Notes: generated by a model from the letters alone, not told the origin. Shown: positions 17,201 to 25,741, counted from the stretch's first letter. The stretch is DNA of 64,000 bases from Pseudoalteromonas ruthenica (GCF_008808095.1 NZ_CP023396.1:310001-374000); one strand, 5' to 3'. Numbers and translations are program-made.

Positions 17201-17362
17201 GCCAGTGGCGCAGGGGCGGCAAGTCGTGTGTCTTTAGGTGTCACAGTGATGTCAGGCATGATTGCCGCAACTGTGTTTGGTACCTTATTTGTACCCCTGT
17301 TTTACACCTATATTCAGCATATGCGCGAGGGTGTTAAGAGGCGACTCGGTATTAATAGCTAA
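14246..17362 (+). CDS. RND multidrug efflux permease (HAE1/AcrB type)
   Basis: A 1038-residue inner-membrane pump with the twelve-helix RND layout and two large periplasmic loops. The start, MISKTFISRPKLALVISIVI, is the family pattern. Helix 4 carries the proton-relay Asp pair (AIGIVVDDAIIVIENVERI) and the HAE1 box follows in helix 5-6; the second half has the relay Lys region. It drives export of drugs, dyes or detergents by proton uptake, as a trimer with the adaptor encoded just upstream. Substrate range is unknown. No TolC-like gene follows, so a shared outer-membrane channel is probable. Confidence 0.95.
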   Translation: MISKTFISRPKLALVISIVITLAGLISLTQLPVNMYPQITPPQVSVTAIYPGASAQTIEETVIRPIEEQINGVEDMMYIESTSSNNGSATITVYFNVGTDTDMAQVNVQNRVALAEPSLPQEVRRQGVTVKKKSSNMLMGISLYSEDPNMDAMFLSNYATNYLTEPLGRIPGVASAEVMGEKTYSMRIWLRPDKMASLGVTVAEVKAALEEQNTLVAAGKLGAAPALPNQQFEYAIQAQGRLVSADEFGQTIVRANLDGNFVRLKDIARIERGSKSYSGSATFNQKDTGFIVIYQLTDANATAVAEQVKKRMAELSKQFPDGLEYKVPYDTTEFINRSIDEVVVTLYQAVALVILVVFLFLQNWRATLVPTVAIPVSLIGTFAAMMAMGYSINLITLFGLVLAIGIVVDDAIIVIENVERILREDKLPIKEAVTKAMEQVSGPIVATTLVLLAVFVPVGFMPGITGELHKQFSVTISFAVLISSINALTLSPALCSLLLSAEKMKPIKWLRPFENAITRSTKSYTGVVGFMLKRAGRIGIVVVALFVATGWFATNVPTGFVPPEDQGFVFVDVQLPDAAAINRTDAVVKKISDVIMQDPATEDFIGVSGFSLLGGAGSNNALGIMVLKDWEQRTAPDMGLKQIITRIQGQLWAMPDAQIMVFNAPPIPGLGNSSGFEYRLLDSEGRDPAELAQVMNGLIYDANQRPELQNVFSTFRANVPQYFLEVDRNKAKAQGITLSNIFLTLQAQLGSLYVNDFNQFSRTYQVTIQAEAQFRAEPADLQHYYVRNSEGDMVPLTTIATLKPILGPTSMNHFNLYRSTSITGSAAPGYSSGDAIAVMKELSAQLPNGYIFDWAGQTRQEILAGDLAPVLFSLAVLFVFLFLVAQYESWTIPFAVIAAVPLAIFGAMATLFTVGMTNNIYAQVGFVLLIGMSTKTAILIVEFAMEQRKAGQSIFDAAQIAASQRFRAVLMTALSFVLGVLPLVLASGAGAASRVSLGVTVMSGMIAATVFGTLFVPLFYTYIQHMREGVKRRLGINS

Positions 17363-17383
17363 AGTATAAAGCAGTGCACTAAG

Positions 17384-17406
17384 AGCCGGGAATTTCCCGG
17401 CTTTTT
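17384..17406 (+). terminator. Rho-independent terminator after the RND operon
   Basis: AGCCGGG and CCCGGCT arms with an AATTT loop are followed by TTTTT, 21 nt after the pump stop codon. Confidence 0.88.
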
Positions 17407-17483
17407 ATTGGTCGCGAGACAATGCACATTCTTATCAAGTTTTGTTATTATCTCCAGAAATAAGCATCAACGGGATCAGCACC

Positions 17484-17798
17484 ATGTCAGGGCCGCGCCT
17501 ATTCACTGAACAAGAAATAACTCATCATGCCTATGAAGTATTCTTGGAGCTTGCACCTGAGCACTTGTCCGAGCAGGATATCAACGATTTTAACGAGCAT
17601 CGTGAGGCTCTGGGGTTTATAGAAGAAAGTGCGCCAAGTGAGCAATGGCAAGGGATTGTGGCGATGGAAATCGAGCCGGAGCTTTACAGCGAAGTGAGCA
17701 TCGGGCTCGAGCTGGAGAATGAAGACTTGGTATTCGCACGGGTTTTGATCAGCCGTGATAAAGATGCGCCATTTTGTCACGTTATTTGGAAAGAGTAA
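17484..17798 (+). CDS. Conserved hypothetical acidic protein
   Basis: The product is 104 residues from the ATG at 17484 (an upstream in-frame ATG at 17442 would add 14 residues but lies inside a poor leader). It is acidic, has no signal peptide or membrane segment, and contains LFTEQEITHHAYEVFLELAPEHL, which looks like a helical pair, followed by a beta-rich half (SIGLELENEDLVFARVLISRD) ending CHVIWKE. I do not recognise a family. It sits 9 nt before a DUF481 outer-membrane protein gene, so they may be co-transcribed. Confidence 0.65.
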   Translation: MSGPRLFTEQEITHHAYEVFLELAPEHLSEQDINDFNEHREALGFIEESAPSEQWQGIVAMEIEPELYSEVSIGLELENEDLVFARVLISRDKDAPFCHVIWKE

Positions 17799-17807
17799 GC
17801 ACTAACT

Positions 17808-18620
17808 ATGCGTTTTATCGCTCTATTAATTGCTTGTTGGAGTGTAAGTTGTTGGGCCGTTGACCCATTTGAAGACTTTCATGAATACGGACAGTTGACG
17901 GATGCAGAAATCCACGAAATTCACCAAGGTGAAATGTTTTACGGCGATGCCGAGTTTGGCTTTATCGTGACTCGAGGTAACACCGATTCAACGAGCTTTA
18001 AGCTACGTAGCAATATTTACCAAGATTTCACCCATTGGCGCAATCAGTTCAAATTTGACTCTTTATACCGTCGTGATGTTGATGCTGAAACCGGCGAAGA
18101 AACTATTTCGGCGCAACGATTTTTTGGCTCTGCACAAACTAACTACAAAGTAGGCGAAAAAAACGCCTCGTTGTTCTTTTACGCCGATTACGAGGAAGAT
18201 GAATTCAGTGGTTTGGAGTACAAGGCCACAGTGGCAACGGGCTATGGTAATCGTCTCTACAAAGGGGTGAAAAACACCGTCGACTTTGACATCGGCCCAG
18301 GTCTATATCGCTCTGAGGGCAAACCCGCTGAAGAAGGTGAAGAGCCGACTGAAAGTGAAACGGGTTACTTACTGCGCTTGGCTTTACAGTGGGAGCGCAC
18401 GGTCTCTAAACGTACTCGTTTTAATCAGTTTATCAGTGCTGAGCAGTCACTTTCAGGGCTGAATTCGCGGCTAAAATCAGAAACTTCTTTGATCAGCCAA
18501 ATTATGGGGCAGTTATCACTTAAATTTGCTTATTTATATCGTTATAACTCCAAACCGGAAGAAGATAAGCGCAATTTCGACTCAGAATTAAGCGCCACTT
18601 TCGTCTATAGTTTCAATTAA
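17808..18620 (+). CDS. DUF481 (YdiY-type) outer-membrane protein
   Basis: The 270-residue product has a short signal peptide (IALLIACWSVSCWA). It is followed by alternating hydrophobic beta strands: EFGFIVTRGNTDSTSFKLRS, which is the DUF481 hallmark G-(x)3-TxGNT, then repeated strands such as ASLFFYADYEEDEFSGLEYK, ending ELSATFVYSFN with terminal aromatic. This fits a beta-barrel of the salt-induced outer-membrane protein group of unknown function. Confidence 0.82.
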   Translation: MRFIALLIACWSVSCWAVDPFEDFHEYGQLTDAEIHEIHQGEMFYGDAEFGFIVTRGNTDSTSFKLRSNIYQDFTHWRNQFKFDSLYRRDVDAETGEETISAQRFFGSAQTNYKVGEKNASLFFYADYEEDEFSGLEYKATVATGYGNRLYKGVKNTVDFDIGPGLYRSEGKPAEEGEEPTESETGYLLRLALQWERTVSKRTRFNQFISAEQSLSGLNSRLKSETSLISQIMGQLSLKFAYLYRYNSKPEEDKRNFDSELSATFVYSFN

Positions 18621-18653
18621 TGTTAGCGCTGCGCTGACACAAAAAGGAATAGT

Positions 18654-19094
18654 ATGTATCAACATAAGCAAACTGCTTGGGCCATTCTCATTATTTTATT
18701 GTGGGTGGGTGGCTTTTTGGGATTAGCCTTTTACCTGATGGAAGGGGATGGTCCGATGATGCTGTTTGCGGCCATTTTAGTGATACTGGCATTTTTATTT
18801 CATGGCTTAACAGTGCGTGTAGATGAACAGGGTGTGGAATGGTTCTTTGGCCCTGGTATCGCTAAAAAGCGACTCGCATTTGATGAGATTAAATCGGTTG
18901 CTGTTGTCAGTAACTCGTTTCGTCATGGGGTGGGCATTCGCATTACTCATGATGGCTGGGTATACAATGCCAGTGGCTTTGCTGCTGTAGCCATCGAGCT
19001 GCATGACGGCACATTTTATCGCGTTGGCAGTAATGACGCTGATAATCTGGCTAAGCACATTAGTGCTCACTTACCGGCTCAGGAACAAAGCTAA
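18654..19094 (+). CDS. Small membrane protein with a PH-like C-terminal domain
   Basis: The 146-residue product has two transmembrane helices (AWAILIILLWVGGFLGLAFY and MMLFAAILVILAFLF). A beta-rich domain follows, GLTVRVDEQGVEWFFGPGIAKKRLAFDEIKSVAVV, in which the pattern hydrophobic-DEQGV then FDEIKSV is typical of bacterial PH-like (bPH) domains. It ends with an amphipathic helix. The function is unknown; proteins of this build often sit at the inner membrane with the domain in the cytoplasm. It is followed directly by a bidirectional terminator. Confidence 0.7.
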   Translation: MYQHKQTAWAILIILLWVGGFLGLAFYLMEGDGPMMLFAAILVILAFLFHGLTVRVDEQGVEWFFGPGIAKKRLAFDEIKSVAVVSNSFRHGVGIRITHDGWVYNASGFAAVAIELHDGTFYRVGSNDADNLAKHISAHLPAQEQS

Positions 19095-19119
19095 AAAAAG
19101 GCGCTTAAGCGCCTTTTTT
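19094..19119. terminator. Bidirectional terminator between convergent genes
   Basis: AAGGCGC-TTAA-GCGCCTT with A-run before and T-run after serves both the PH-like gene (plus) and slyD (minus). Confidence 0.9.
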
Positions 19120-19135
19120 AAAGAGTCACAGACAA

Positions 19136-19624
19136 CTATTCGTGGTCGTGATCACATCCCCCTTCGCCATGAACATGGCCATGGGCTAATTCATCAGCAG
19201 TGGCATCGCGTACGTCTACAATTTCCACGTCAAACTTTAGGTGAACACCTGCAAGAGGGTGGTTACCGTCAACGATCACATCTTCACCTTGAATATCGAC
19301 GATAATAACTGTTTGCTCACCGTCATCAGTGGTGGCGCGAAACTGCATGCCTACTTCAATATCCATCCCATCGAACATTGATTTAGGTACAGCCTGCATC
19401 AATTGCTCATGACGCTCACCATAGCCATCTTCCGGCGCGATTTCGACACTCAGGGTATCACCTGCTTGTTTACCAATTAGCGCATTTTCTAAGCCTGGGA
19501 TCAAAAAGCCAGTGCCAACGATAAAGACTAATGGCTCACCATCAAAGGTATTGTCGATGGTGTTATCGGCTTTGTCGACTACGCTGTAGTGCATAGTTAC
19601 GACTTTCTTCTCGGCTATATTCAT
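19136..19624 (-). CDS. slyD: FKBP-type peptidyl-prolyl isomerase SlyD
   Basis: The 162-residue product has the SlyD-type FKBP fold: VVTMHYSVVDKADNTIDNT, then PLVFIVGTGFLIPGLENALIGKQAGD, with the inserted chaperone flap GYGERHEQLMQAVPKSMF, and GNHPLAGVHLKFDVEIVDV. The C-terminus HGHVHGEGGCDHDHE binds nickel and other metals. It catalyses proline cis-trans isomerisation and acts as a chaperone and nickel carrier for hydrogenase maturation in the cytoplasm. ATG 19624 has GGGAAA as ribosome binding site; a TTG 12 nt upstream is less likely. Confidence 0.94.
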   Translation of the reverse strand: MNIAEKKVVTMHYSVVDKADNTIDNTFDGEPLVFIVGTGFLIPGLENALIGKQAGDTLSVEIAPEDGYGERHEQLMQAVPKSMFDGMDIEVGMQFRATTDDGEQTVIIVDIQGEDVIVDGNHPLAGVHLKFDVEIVDVRDATADELAHGHVHGEGGCDHDHE

Positions 19625-19636
19625 AACGTTTCCCAA

Positions 19637-20545
19637 TTATTCTTCAGTGAGTGAGTAAGGGAGTGGCTCAATACTGAACATCACCTCAGGTGCGTGTTTT
19701 GCACGAAGTTGACTGTCGAGTTCAAGATCGTTTGGCAACACTGCCAAGCCATAAAGTCTGCCTTGATCAACCGCTTGTGCTATCAAGGTGCCACCGCGAC
19801 GCCAATTGTCACCGACCTGACGTTCTAAATCCACTGGCTGTACTTGACCCTCTGTGAGCGGTGGCGCTAGTTTGCTGTCTGCTTGCGCAGAGAGTACGAA
19901 CATCGCGCGTTTGTTTTTACCTAGGTACTTCATGCGCGCGACAGTCTCTTGACCAGTGTAGCAGCCTTTACTAAAGCTGATGCCGCCAAGCGCATGTAAA
20001 TTAACCATTTGCGGGACGTATTCATCAATTGCGGCAGCACATAAGCTGGGCTCTGCGGCCTTAATTTGCGCGCTCAAAAAAGCCTCGCTTGAGTGCGCGG
20101 GTGCTAAGGTGTCGGCATCGGCTACAACAAGGTAACGGTCATCGGCAAGAGTGAGCACCAACCCTTCAGGTAGGTTGGTCGCGGGATTATCAAGGTTGAC
20201 TCCTAAGTGCGCACCTAGAGCTTGTTTGTCACCTAACACGCCAGATACCTGTTGCGTCATAGAGGTGATTTCAACTTGGCTAAATACCGCATATTTCTTT
20301 AGCTCTCGCAGCGCTGCTTCGGCCTCATCGGCGCTACAAATTAATAAATAGCCTTGCTGATAAGCTGCGATGCGAAAGCAGGCCCATAGCTTTCCTTTTG
20401 CGCTGCATTGCCCTGCCCACAGCCAAGTGTTTGGCTCAACAAGGTTGATATCTTGTGTGAGTTGTCCTTGCAGGTAAGATTTAGCATCAACACCACTAAC
20501 GTAGATCGCAACATAATCTGTTGCGTAAACAGTAAATGCAGACAT
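19637..20545 (-). CDS. ygfZ: Folate-dependent Fe-S cluster/tRNA-modification protein YgfZ
   Basis: The 302-residue product has the GcvT-like fold and the strictly conserved YgfZ motif KGCYTGQETVAR near residue 210. E. coli YgfZ uses tetrahydrofolate and its Cys to support iron-sulfur enzymes such as MiaB. AAGGAG stands 8 nt before the ATG at 20545, which starts MSAFTVYATDYVAIYVSG, while the longer frame upstream has no such site. It is divergent from sdhE; in many gammaproteobacteria ygfZ and sdhE-ygfX are likewise divergent neighbours. Confidence 0.95.
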   Translation of the reverse strand: MSAFTVYATDYVAIYVSGVDAKSYLQGQLTQDINLVEPNTWLWAGQCSAKGKLWACFRIAAYQQGYLLICSADEAEAALRELKKYAVFSQVEITSMTQQVSGVLGDKQALGAHLGVNLDNPATNLPEGLVLTLADDRYLVVADADTLAPAHSSEAFLSAQIKAAEPSLCAAAIDEYVPQMVNLHALGGISFSKGCYTGQETVARMKYLGKNKRAMFVLSAQADSKLAPPLTEGQVQPVDLERQVGDNWRRGGTLIAQAVDQGRLYGLAVLPNDLELDSQLRAKHAPEVMFSIEPLPYSLTEE

Positions 20546-20690
20546 ACACGACTCCTTAGGTACGCAAGCTAATGACAAGCGCAAGTGTATCGTAAGCGTC
20601 GCAGTGATGACACCCGATAGACGCAAAATAGCTGTGAGTAGCAACAGTTTTTGCTAAACTGCGGCGCAGTAAACCATAAAGAGGTAAACC

Positions 20691-20942
20691 ATGGCGAAGT
20701 TAGACAGTAAAGCACGCTTACGTTGGGCGTGTCGCAGAGGCATGCTTGAGCTTGATGTGTTGTTTATGCCCTTTGTTGAAGAGGCGTACGACTCCCTTAA
20801 TGATGATGACAAGGCGACGTTTCAACGCTTGTTGGCGGCTGATGATCCCGATTTATTTGCTTGGTTTATGGGTCATGAGCAATGTGAAGACGCAGAACTT
20901 GCGCGTATGGTTAAAATCATTCTAGACCGCGTACGTGTATAG
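20691..20942 (+). CDS. sdhE: FAD assembly factor SdhE
   Basis: The 83-residue product contains the SdhE signature RRGMLELDVLFMPF with the invariant RGxxE block and a C-terminal helix ending ILDRVRV. The protein aids covalent attachment of FAD to the flavoprotein subunits of succinate dehydrogenase and fumarate reductase in the cytoplasm. It overlaps ygfX by 8 nt. AGAGG at 20680-20684 serves as ribosome binding site. Confidence 0.95.
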   Translation: MAKLDSKARLRWACRRGMLELDVLFMPFVEEAYDSLNDDDKATFQRLLAADDPDLFAWFMGHEQCEDAELARMVKIILDRVRV

Positions 20943-21360
20943 AGGTGTATTTTCTGCCAATACGGCGAATCACCGGCCATTGTTGGGGCTAGTCGGGCTT
21001 ATCTACATAATACTCGTGTTTAGTCAGCCGCAATGGTTATGGGCTTTGCTATGTGCAATTGTGCTCATGATCGCGAGTTGGCATGGCTGGCGGGTATATA
21101 AGCGTTGCTGGCCGCGCTATGGCATTATTACTATTGATAATCAGCAAGTAGAATTACATGGCCAAGGCATTGAACTCAGTGGCAAGCTATTAAAGGGAAC
21201 TAAGGTATTCAATGGCCTAGTATGGCTGCATTTGCAAAGTACCTACACCGGCGCCAAGCGGCACGTGTTTATAGCGGATAAGGCGATGGCGCCCGAGCAG
21301 TTTCGTGACTTCGCTCGGGCTGTTAACGAAAACCTTAACGACCCAGTGTCGCAGGATTAA
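20935..21360 (+). CDS. ygfX: YgfX (CptA-like) inner-membrane protein
   Basis: The 141-residue product from a GTG at 20935 has two close membrane helices ([30 protein letters not shown]) followed by a soluble beta-rich part ([19 protein letters not shown]). This layout and the overlap with sdhE match YgfX/CptA. E. coli CptA has been described as a toxin acting on MreB/FtsZ, with CptB (SdhE) as partner, though SdhE's flavinylation role is better founded. Its last 26 nt overlap the convergent nadB. Confidence 0.8.
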   Translation: MYRGVFSANTANHRPLLGLVGLIYIILVFSQPQWLWALLCAIVLMIASWHGWRVYKRCWPRYGIITIDNQQVELHGQGIELSGKLLKGTKVFNGLVWLHLQSTYTGAKRHVFIADKAMAPEQFRDFARAVNENLNDPVSQD

Positions 21361-22951
21361 GCTCGGTGATATGGCTGTGTGGTAAACGTTCTGGGTAGTC
21401 CAAGGTGTAGTGTAGGCCTCGGCTTTCTTTGCGCGCTAAGGCACTGTGGATAATAAGCTCGGCAACTTGGACGAGGTTACGTAGCTCCAATAAGTTATTG
21501 CATACTCGGAAATTCGCATAATACTCATGGATCTCTTGTTGCAATAACTCTACTCGACGCAGTGCACGCTCAAGGCGTTTGGTCGAGCGCACAATGCCGA
21601 CGTAATCCCACATAAATAGCCTGAGCTCATGCCAGTTATGGGTAATGACGACCTCTTCATCGGAGTTAGTGACCCGGCTTTCGTCCCAATCGGGCAGGGT
21701 GCTAGGCTCTGCGGGTAACCCCAATTTTGCGACGATGTCCTTGGCTGCAGCTTGGGCAAAGACAATACACTCCAACAACGAGTTGCTAGCCATGCGATTC
21801 GCTCCATGCAGACCCGTGTAGGCGACCTCGCCAATGGCATAGAGGTTGTCCAAGTCGGTTTTGCCGTTAAAGTCGGTCATCACACCGCCACAGGTGTAGT
21901 GCGCTGCAGGGACTACCGGAATGGGTTCTTTGGTGATATCGATTCCCACACTTAGGCACTTGGCGTAAATGGTGGGGAAGTGCTCGATGATAAATTCTTT
22001 ATCACGATGAGAGATGTCTAAATAGACGCAATCAGCCCCTAAACGCTTCATTTCAAAATCAATGGCTCTGGCTACGACATCGCGAGGGGCTAGCTCGGCG
22101 CGCTCGTCAAATTCCGGCATAAAGCGTGTACCATCTGGGCGCAATAAATAAGCTCCCTCACCGCGCATTGCCTCGGTAATTAAAAAGTTCTGTAATTTTG
22201 GATGATACAAGCTTGTGGGATGAAACTGGTTAAACTCCATGTTAGCCACTCGGCAGCCTGCTCGCCACGCCATGGCAATGCCATCGCCACTGGCAACATC
22301 AGGATTCGAGGTATACAAATACACCTTACTGGCGCCGCCGGTGGCCAAAGCAATAAAGCGAGCGCTGAGAATTTCTACTTGCTCTTTGGCACGGTTATAA
22401 ACATACACGCCATGACAATGTTTGCCGTCGCGCCCAAGTTTGGCGTCGGTAATAAGGTCGATGGCGTTGTAATTCTCTAGCAAGGTAATATTAGGGTGTG
22501 CTTGCACCCGCTCAATCAGCGTTGTTTGCACTGCTTTACCAGTGGCATCGGCGGCGTGCAGAATACGGCGATGGCTGTGTCCGCCTTCACGAGTTAAATG
22601 GTAACGCTCATGACCTTTGTCATCGGTTTCCATATCAAAAGGGACACCTTGCTCTATTAGCCAGCGCATGCAAGCCTTCGCATTCGATGCTGTGTAGTGC
22701 ACAGCCTCACGATCGCACAGCCCAGCACCCGCTTCTAAGGTGTCTTCAACGTGCGACTCAATGCTGTCGTTTTGCTTGTCGAAAACGGCAGCAATACCGC
22801 CTTGGGCGTATAAAGTCGACCCTTCTCGCAGTGCACCTTTACTAATAACCGTAACTTGGCAATGGTTGGCAAGTGACAAGGCCAGTGATAAACCAGCGGC
22901 ACCGCTACCTATGACGGTAACGTCGCTGTGATGTTGTTTGTTTGGGTTCAT
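21335..22951 (-). CDS. nadB: L-aspartate oxidase NadB
   Basis: The 538-residue product has the FAD-binding [14 protein letters not shown] near the N-terminus, the substrate-loop [14 protein letters not shown] (conserved HEGGHS-like motif), [10 protein letters not shown] and [10 protein letters not shown]. It oxidises L-aspartate to iminoaspartate, the first step of de novo NAD synthesis, using oxygen or fumarate. The ATG at 22951 gives normal family length; a longer frame to 23017 exists but would add an odd tail. No strong ribosome binding site is seen. It is divergent from rpoE, the usual arrangement in gammaproteobacteria. Confidence 0.95.
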   Translation of the reverse strand: MNPNKQHHSDVTVIGSGAAGLSLALSLANHCQVTVISKGALREGSTLYAQGGIAAVFDKQNDSIESHVEDTLEAGAGLCDREAVHYTASNAKACMRWLIEQGVPFDMETDDKGHERYHLTREGGHSHRRILHAADATGKAVQTTLIERVQAHPNITLLENYNAIDLITDAKLGRDGKHCHGVYVYNRAKEQVEILSARFIALATGGASKVYLYTSNPDVASGDGIAMAWRAGCRVANMEFNQFHPTSLYHPKLQNFLITEAMRGEGAYLLRPDGTRFMPEFDERAELAPRDVVARAIDFEMKRLGADCVYLDISHRDKEFIIEHFPTIYAKCLSVGIDITKEPIPVVPAAHYTCGGVMTDFNGKTDLDNLYAIGEVAYTGLHGANRMASNSLLECIVFAQAAAKDIVAKLGLPAEPSTLPDWDESRVTNSDEEVVITHNWHELRLFMWDYVGIVRSTKRLERALRRVELLQQEIHEYYANFRVCNNLLELRNLVQVAELIIHSALARKESRGLHYTLDYPERLPHSHITELNPATLGR

Positions 22952-23061
22952 GTTATAATGTGGCTTGAGGTTTTTATACCTACGTGGCTCTATATGTATC
23001 ATATTTACGGGTGTCACACGACTTTAGTTGCTTGCCAATGCAAAAATATTTGCTCAAGCGC

Positions 23062-23088
23062 GAACTTTTTCATTTTACTCAGGTCAGA
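23062..23088 (+). promoter_or_regulatory. Sigma-E type promoter of rpoE (autoregulation)
   Basis: GAACTT (23062-23067), a 16-nt spacer and TCAGA (23084-23088) match the sigma-E consensus GGAACTT/TCTGA-like pair. It lies about 70 nt upstream of the rpoE start. RpoE drives its own operon in E. coli and relatives. Confidence 0.7.
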
Positions 23089-23154
23089 CACAGTGTATTT
23101 GGTAGCAAAGATGCAGCAAGAAAAGCACGACAACGCAGAGGAGTACCGGCTCGA

Positions 23155-23736
23155 ATGAGCGAGCAGGATTTGGATTTAGCGCTGGTAAGAAAGGTTCAAC
23201 AAGGAGATAAAAATGCTTATAACCTGTTGGTCACCAAATATCAGAATAAGGTTGCAGGATTGATTTCTCGTTACGTTGCCAATCAAGGTGATGTTGCAGA
23301 TGTAGCTCAGGAGGCGTTTATTAAAGCCTACCGGGCCCTGCCTAACTTTCGGGGCGACAGTGCGTTTTATACTTGGTTATACCGTATCGCGGTGAACTGT
23401 GCGAAAAATTACTTAGTAGCACAGGGTCGTCGGCCGCCTGCGAATGATGTAGATGCAGACGAAGCAGAGTTTTACGAGGGCGCTGATTTATTGCGCTCAA
23501 ATTCAACGCCCGAGAATTTGCTTCTGAGTGACGAAGTCAGAGACGTTATTTTTGCAACCATAGATAAGCTACCAGAAGATTTAAAAACAGCCATCACTCT
23601 GCGGGAGCTAGAGGGGATGAGCTACGAGGAAATCGCTGCGGTGATGGATTGCCCTGTGGGTACGGTACGTTCGCGTATATTTCGTGCCCGAGAAGCGATA
23701 GATAATAAGTTAACTCCGTTAATAGGTGAGTCTTAA
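23155..23736 (+). CDS. rpoE: Extracytoplasmic stress sigma factor RpoE (sigma-E)
   Basis: The 193-residue product (E. coli 191) has region 2 (DVADVAQEAFIKAYRALPNFRG, FYTWLYRIAVNCAKNYL) and region 4 (LPEDLKTAITLRELEGMSYEEIA, CPVGTVRSRIFRARE). It directs RNA polymerase to envelope-stress genes. The ATG at 23155 is preceded by AGAGGAG and starts MSEQDLDLALV as in relatives, so the 57-codon upstream extension was rejected. It heads the rpoE-rseA-rseB-rseC operon, one nucleotide before rseA. Confidence 0.97.
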   Translation: MSEQDLDLALVRKVQQGDKNAYNLLVTKYQNKVAGLISRYVANQGDVADVAQEAFIKAYRALPNFRGDSAFYTWLYRIAVNCAKNYLVAQGRRPPANDVDADEAEFYEGADLLRSNSTPENLLLSDEVRDVIFATIDKLPEDLKTAITLRELEGMSYEEIAAVMDCPVGTVRSRIFRAREAIDNKLTPLIGES

Positions 23737-23737
23737 T

Positions 23738-24340
23738 ATGACTAAAGCAAAGTGTAGTGAGCAGGATAAGGCGTTTGTCTCTGCTTTGGTTGACAACGAA
23801 GTGTCTTTGGACGATGTCCAAACTGACGATATTGATTCGCAAACCTTAGCCCGCTACAGCCTAATTGGCGACGCGATGCGCTCAGAGACCGCGCCTTCAA
23901 TTCAATTAGATATTGCCGCTTCGGTTGCTAAGCAATTAGAAAACGAACCTGTCCATGCTGAATTCGGCCAACAACAAGCACAACAACAGCCGGCCGCATC
24001 ACAGCAAAGCGCTCAGGTTATATCTGGTGGATGGTGGCGTGGTATCGCCCAAACAGCGATTGCCGCAAGTGTTGCTGTGGTTGCTGTAGTGGGTGTGCAA
24101 CAATATGGCACTTCTGGTTCAGAACAAAGCGACTTGCCACCTTTGCAATCGCAGCCATTTTTAGGTTCCGCATCGCCGGTAAGTTATTCTTCGGAGCCGG
24201 CGCTTGATAATGCCGAGCGTGGTTTAAGAGATTTGCAAAAGCAGCGTATTGGTGCGCTTGTTATGGAGCACCAGCGACAAACCCGTGAAGCGGCGCGCAT
24301 CGCTGCTAACGACGAGTCACAAAGCAAAAAGGACCAGTAA
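23738..24340 (+). CDS. rseA: Anti-sigma-E factor RseA
   Basis: The 200-residue product has the N-terminal RseA domain (SEQDKAFVSALVDNEVSLDD; LARYSLIGDAMRSE) that sequesters RpoE. One membrane helix (IAQTAIAASVAVVAVVGV) and a periplasmic tail with Gln-rich linkers follow. Envelope stress leads to stepwise proteolysis of RseA (DegS, RseP) and release of sigma-E. A GTG 12 nt upstream overlaps rpoE; the ATG at 23738 was preferred because it gives the usual start MTKAKCSEQ. Confidence 0.94.
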   Translation: MTKAKCSEQDKAFVSALVDNEVSLDDVQTDDIDSQTLARYSLIGDAMRSETAPSIQLDIAASVAKQLENEPVHAEFGQQQAQQQPAASQQSAQVISGGWWRGIAQTAIAASVAVVAVVGVQQYGTSGSEQSDLPPLQSQPFLGSASPVSYSSEPALDNAERGLRDLQKQRIGALVMEHQRQTREAARIAANDESQSKKDQ

Positions 24341-24346
24341 CAAGTA

Positions 24347-25288
24347 ATGAAGTACCTGTATGTTGCGCTTTTTAGTCTGTGGCTGACTCCTGCGTTGGCC
24401 ATGTCCGAGATGACCGCTAAACAGTGGTTGGATAACATGGCTACGGCCGTTAAGCAGCGCAACTTTGTTGCTTCTTTCGTGGTCGTCAAAGACCGTGCCA
24501 TGGAGCCTTATCGTTGGAGCCATGGTATTTATCAAGAGCAGGAGTTAGAGCTTCTTACGCTGTTAAATGGCGCCGGCTTGGAAATGGTGCGAGTTGATGG
24601 TCAGGTCACCTATTACGAGCCGCAAAATCAGCCATATTCAATCGCTACTAATACCATCGCTGGGCCTATTCCCGAAGTCTTATTTAGCGATATTGATAAG
24701 CTGCAAAGCAACTACCGCTTTGTGCTTGGAAATAAAGGACGTATCGCTGGGCGACCGGCACAGCAAATTCGCATCGAAGCGAAAGACCAAGATAAGTACA
24801 ATTACTGGTTGTGGTTGGATACTGAGACCTCGTTATTGCTCAAATCCGCTTATGTGAATCACAGTGGTGAGTTGCTAGAGCAGTTACAGTTAAGCCATAT
24901 CAGTGTGACCGAGCAACCCACTCCGGAGCTGGTGGAAATCAGTCAACGTGAATTTCCCACGCCGCTGCCGAAACTAGATGGGCAAAGTGGTGAAAGCAGC
25001 TGGAGTATCGGGTGGCTGCCGCAAGGGTTTGAACTGCTTAAAGCCGACCGCCATAAACTGAACATGAATAATGAGCTGGCCGATTACTACCTTTATTCTG
25101 ACGGCTTAGTTGATGTCTCGGTGTTTGTGCAGCGGCCTCTAGCTAGTCAGCGTCCTAGCGGTGCACTGACCTCGGGAGCAACTACCGTGTATATTCATAA
25201 TGCCGGAGCTTACGATGTTTCGGTGATAGGAAATATCCCGACGGCAACGGCGAAAAACATTGCCGAATCTGTCCAACGTCCTCTGTAG
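24347..25288 (+). CDS. rseB: Sigma-E regulatory protein RseB (MucB)
   Basis: The 313-residue product has a signal peptide (LYVALFSLWLTPALA) and the MucB/RseB N-domain (AKQWLDNMATAVKQRNFVASFVVV, FLLN-like hydrophobic core) plus a C-terminal domain (SWSIGWLPQGFELLKADRH). RseB binds the periplasmic part of RseA, protects it from DegS, and dissociates when it senses lipopolysaccharide or mislocalised lipoproteins. It lies between rseA and rseC. Confidence 0.94.
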   Translation: MKYLYVALFSLWLTPALAMSEMTAKQWLDNMATAVKQRNFVASFVVVKDRAMEPYRWSHGIYQEQELELLTLLNGAGLEMVRVDGQVTYYEPQNQPYSIATNTIAGPIPEVLFSDIDKLQSNYRFVLGNKGRIAGRPAQQIRIEAKDQDKYNYWLWLDTETSLLLKSAYVNHSGELLEQLQLSHISVTEQPTPELVEISQREFPTPLPKLDGQSGESSWSIGWLPQGFELLKADRHKLNMNNELADYYLYSDGLVDVSVFVQRPLASQRPSGALTSGATTVYIHNAGAYDVSVIGNIPTATAKNIAESVQRPL

Positions 25289-25291
25289 ATT

Positions 25292-25741
25292 ATGATCGAG
25301 CAAACCCTAACGGTGGTATCGGTGAAAGGGGATACCGCCTTTTTAAAAAGCGAACAAAAGCCAGCTTGTGCGGGGTGCAACGGTAAATGTGGCGCGCAAA
25401 TCTTTGCCAAGTTATTCAAAACCGACAAAAAGACCTTCCCGTATCAATTTTCTGAACCTGTCGTTGTGGGGCAAAAAGTGAAGTTAGCTTTGGATGACTC
25501 CCACATTGTCAGCAGTTCGTTTGTTGTTTATATCTGGCCATTGTTGGCGGCATTGGTAAGCGCCGTGCTTGTACAAAGTGTTTTAGGCTTAGGCGAACTG
25601 GCACAAATTGGCACTGCTGTGGTGGCCGGTTTCGTTGGCTTTGTCATGGCAAAACAACGTCTTGCGCAGGTTGTTCATGATGTAAAAGTATTAAAAATTT
25701 ACCCTTTGAGCCTACCTATTTCGCAAAGAGTTGGTGATTAG
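25292..25741 (+). CDS. rseC: RseC/MucC-family membrane protein
   Basis: The 149-residue product has an N-terminal soluble part with a Cys cluster (PACAGCNGKCGAQIFAKLF) and two adjacent membrane helices (VVYIWPLLAALVSAVLV; AVVAGFVGFVMA). E. coli RseC reduces the SoxR [2Fe-2S] cluster together with the Rsx complex and fine-tunes sigma-E. The start is 3 nt after the rseB stop, so it is translationally tied to the operon. Confidence 0.93.
   Translation: MIEQTLTVVSVKGDTAFLKSEQKPACAGCNGKCGAQIFAKLFKTDKKTFPYQFSEPVVVGQKVKLALDDSHIVSSSFVVYIWPLLAALVSAVLVQSVLGLGELAQIGTAVVAGFVGFVMAKQRLAQVVHDVKVLKIYPLSLPISQRVGD

Noticed and set aside
20935..21360. sdhE-ygfX as an undescribed toxin-antitoxin module
   Set aside because: The pair is a well-known, widely conserved core locus; SdhE has an established flavinylation role, so it is not a new system.
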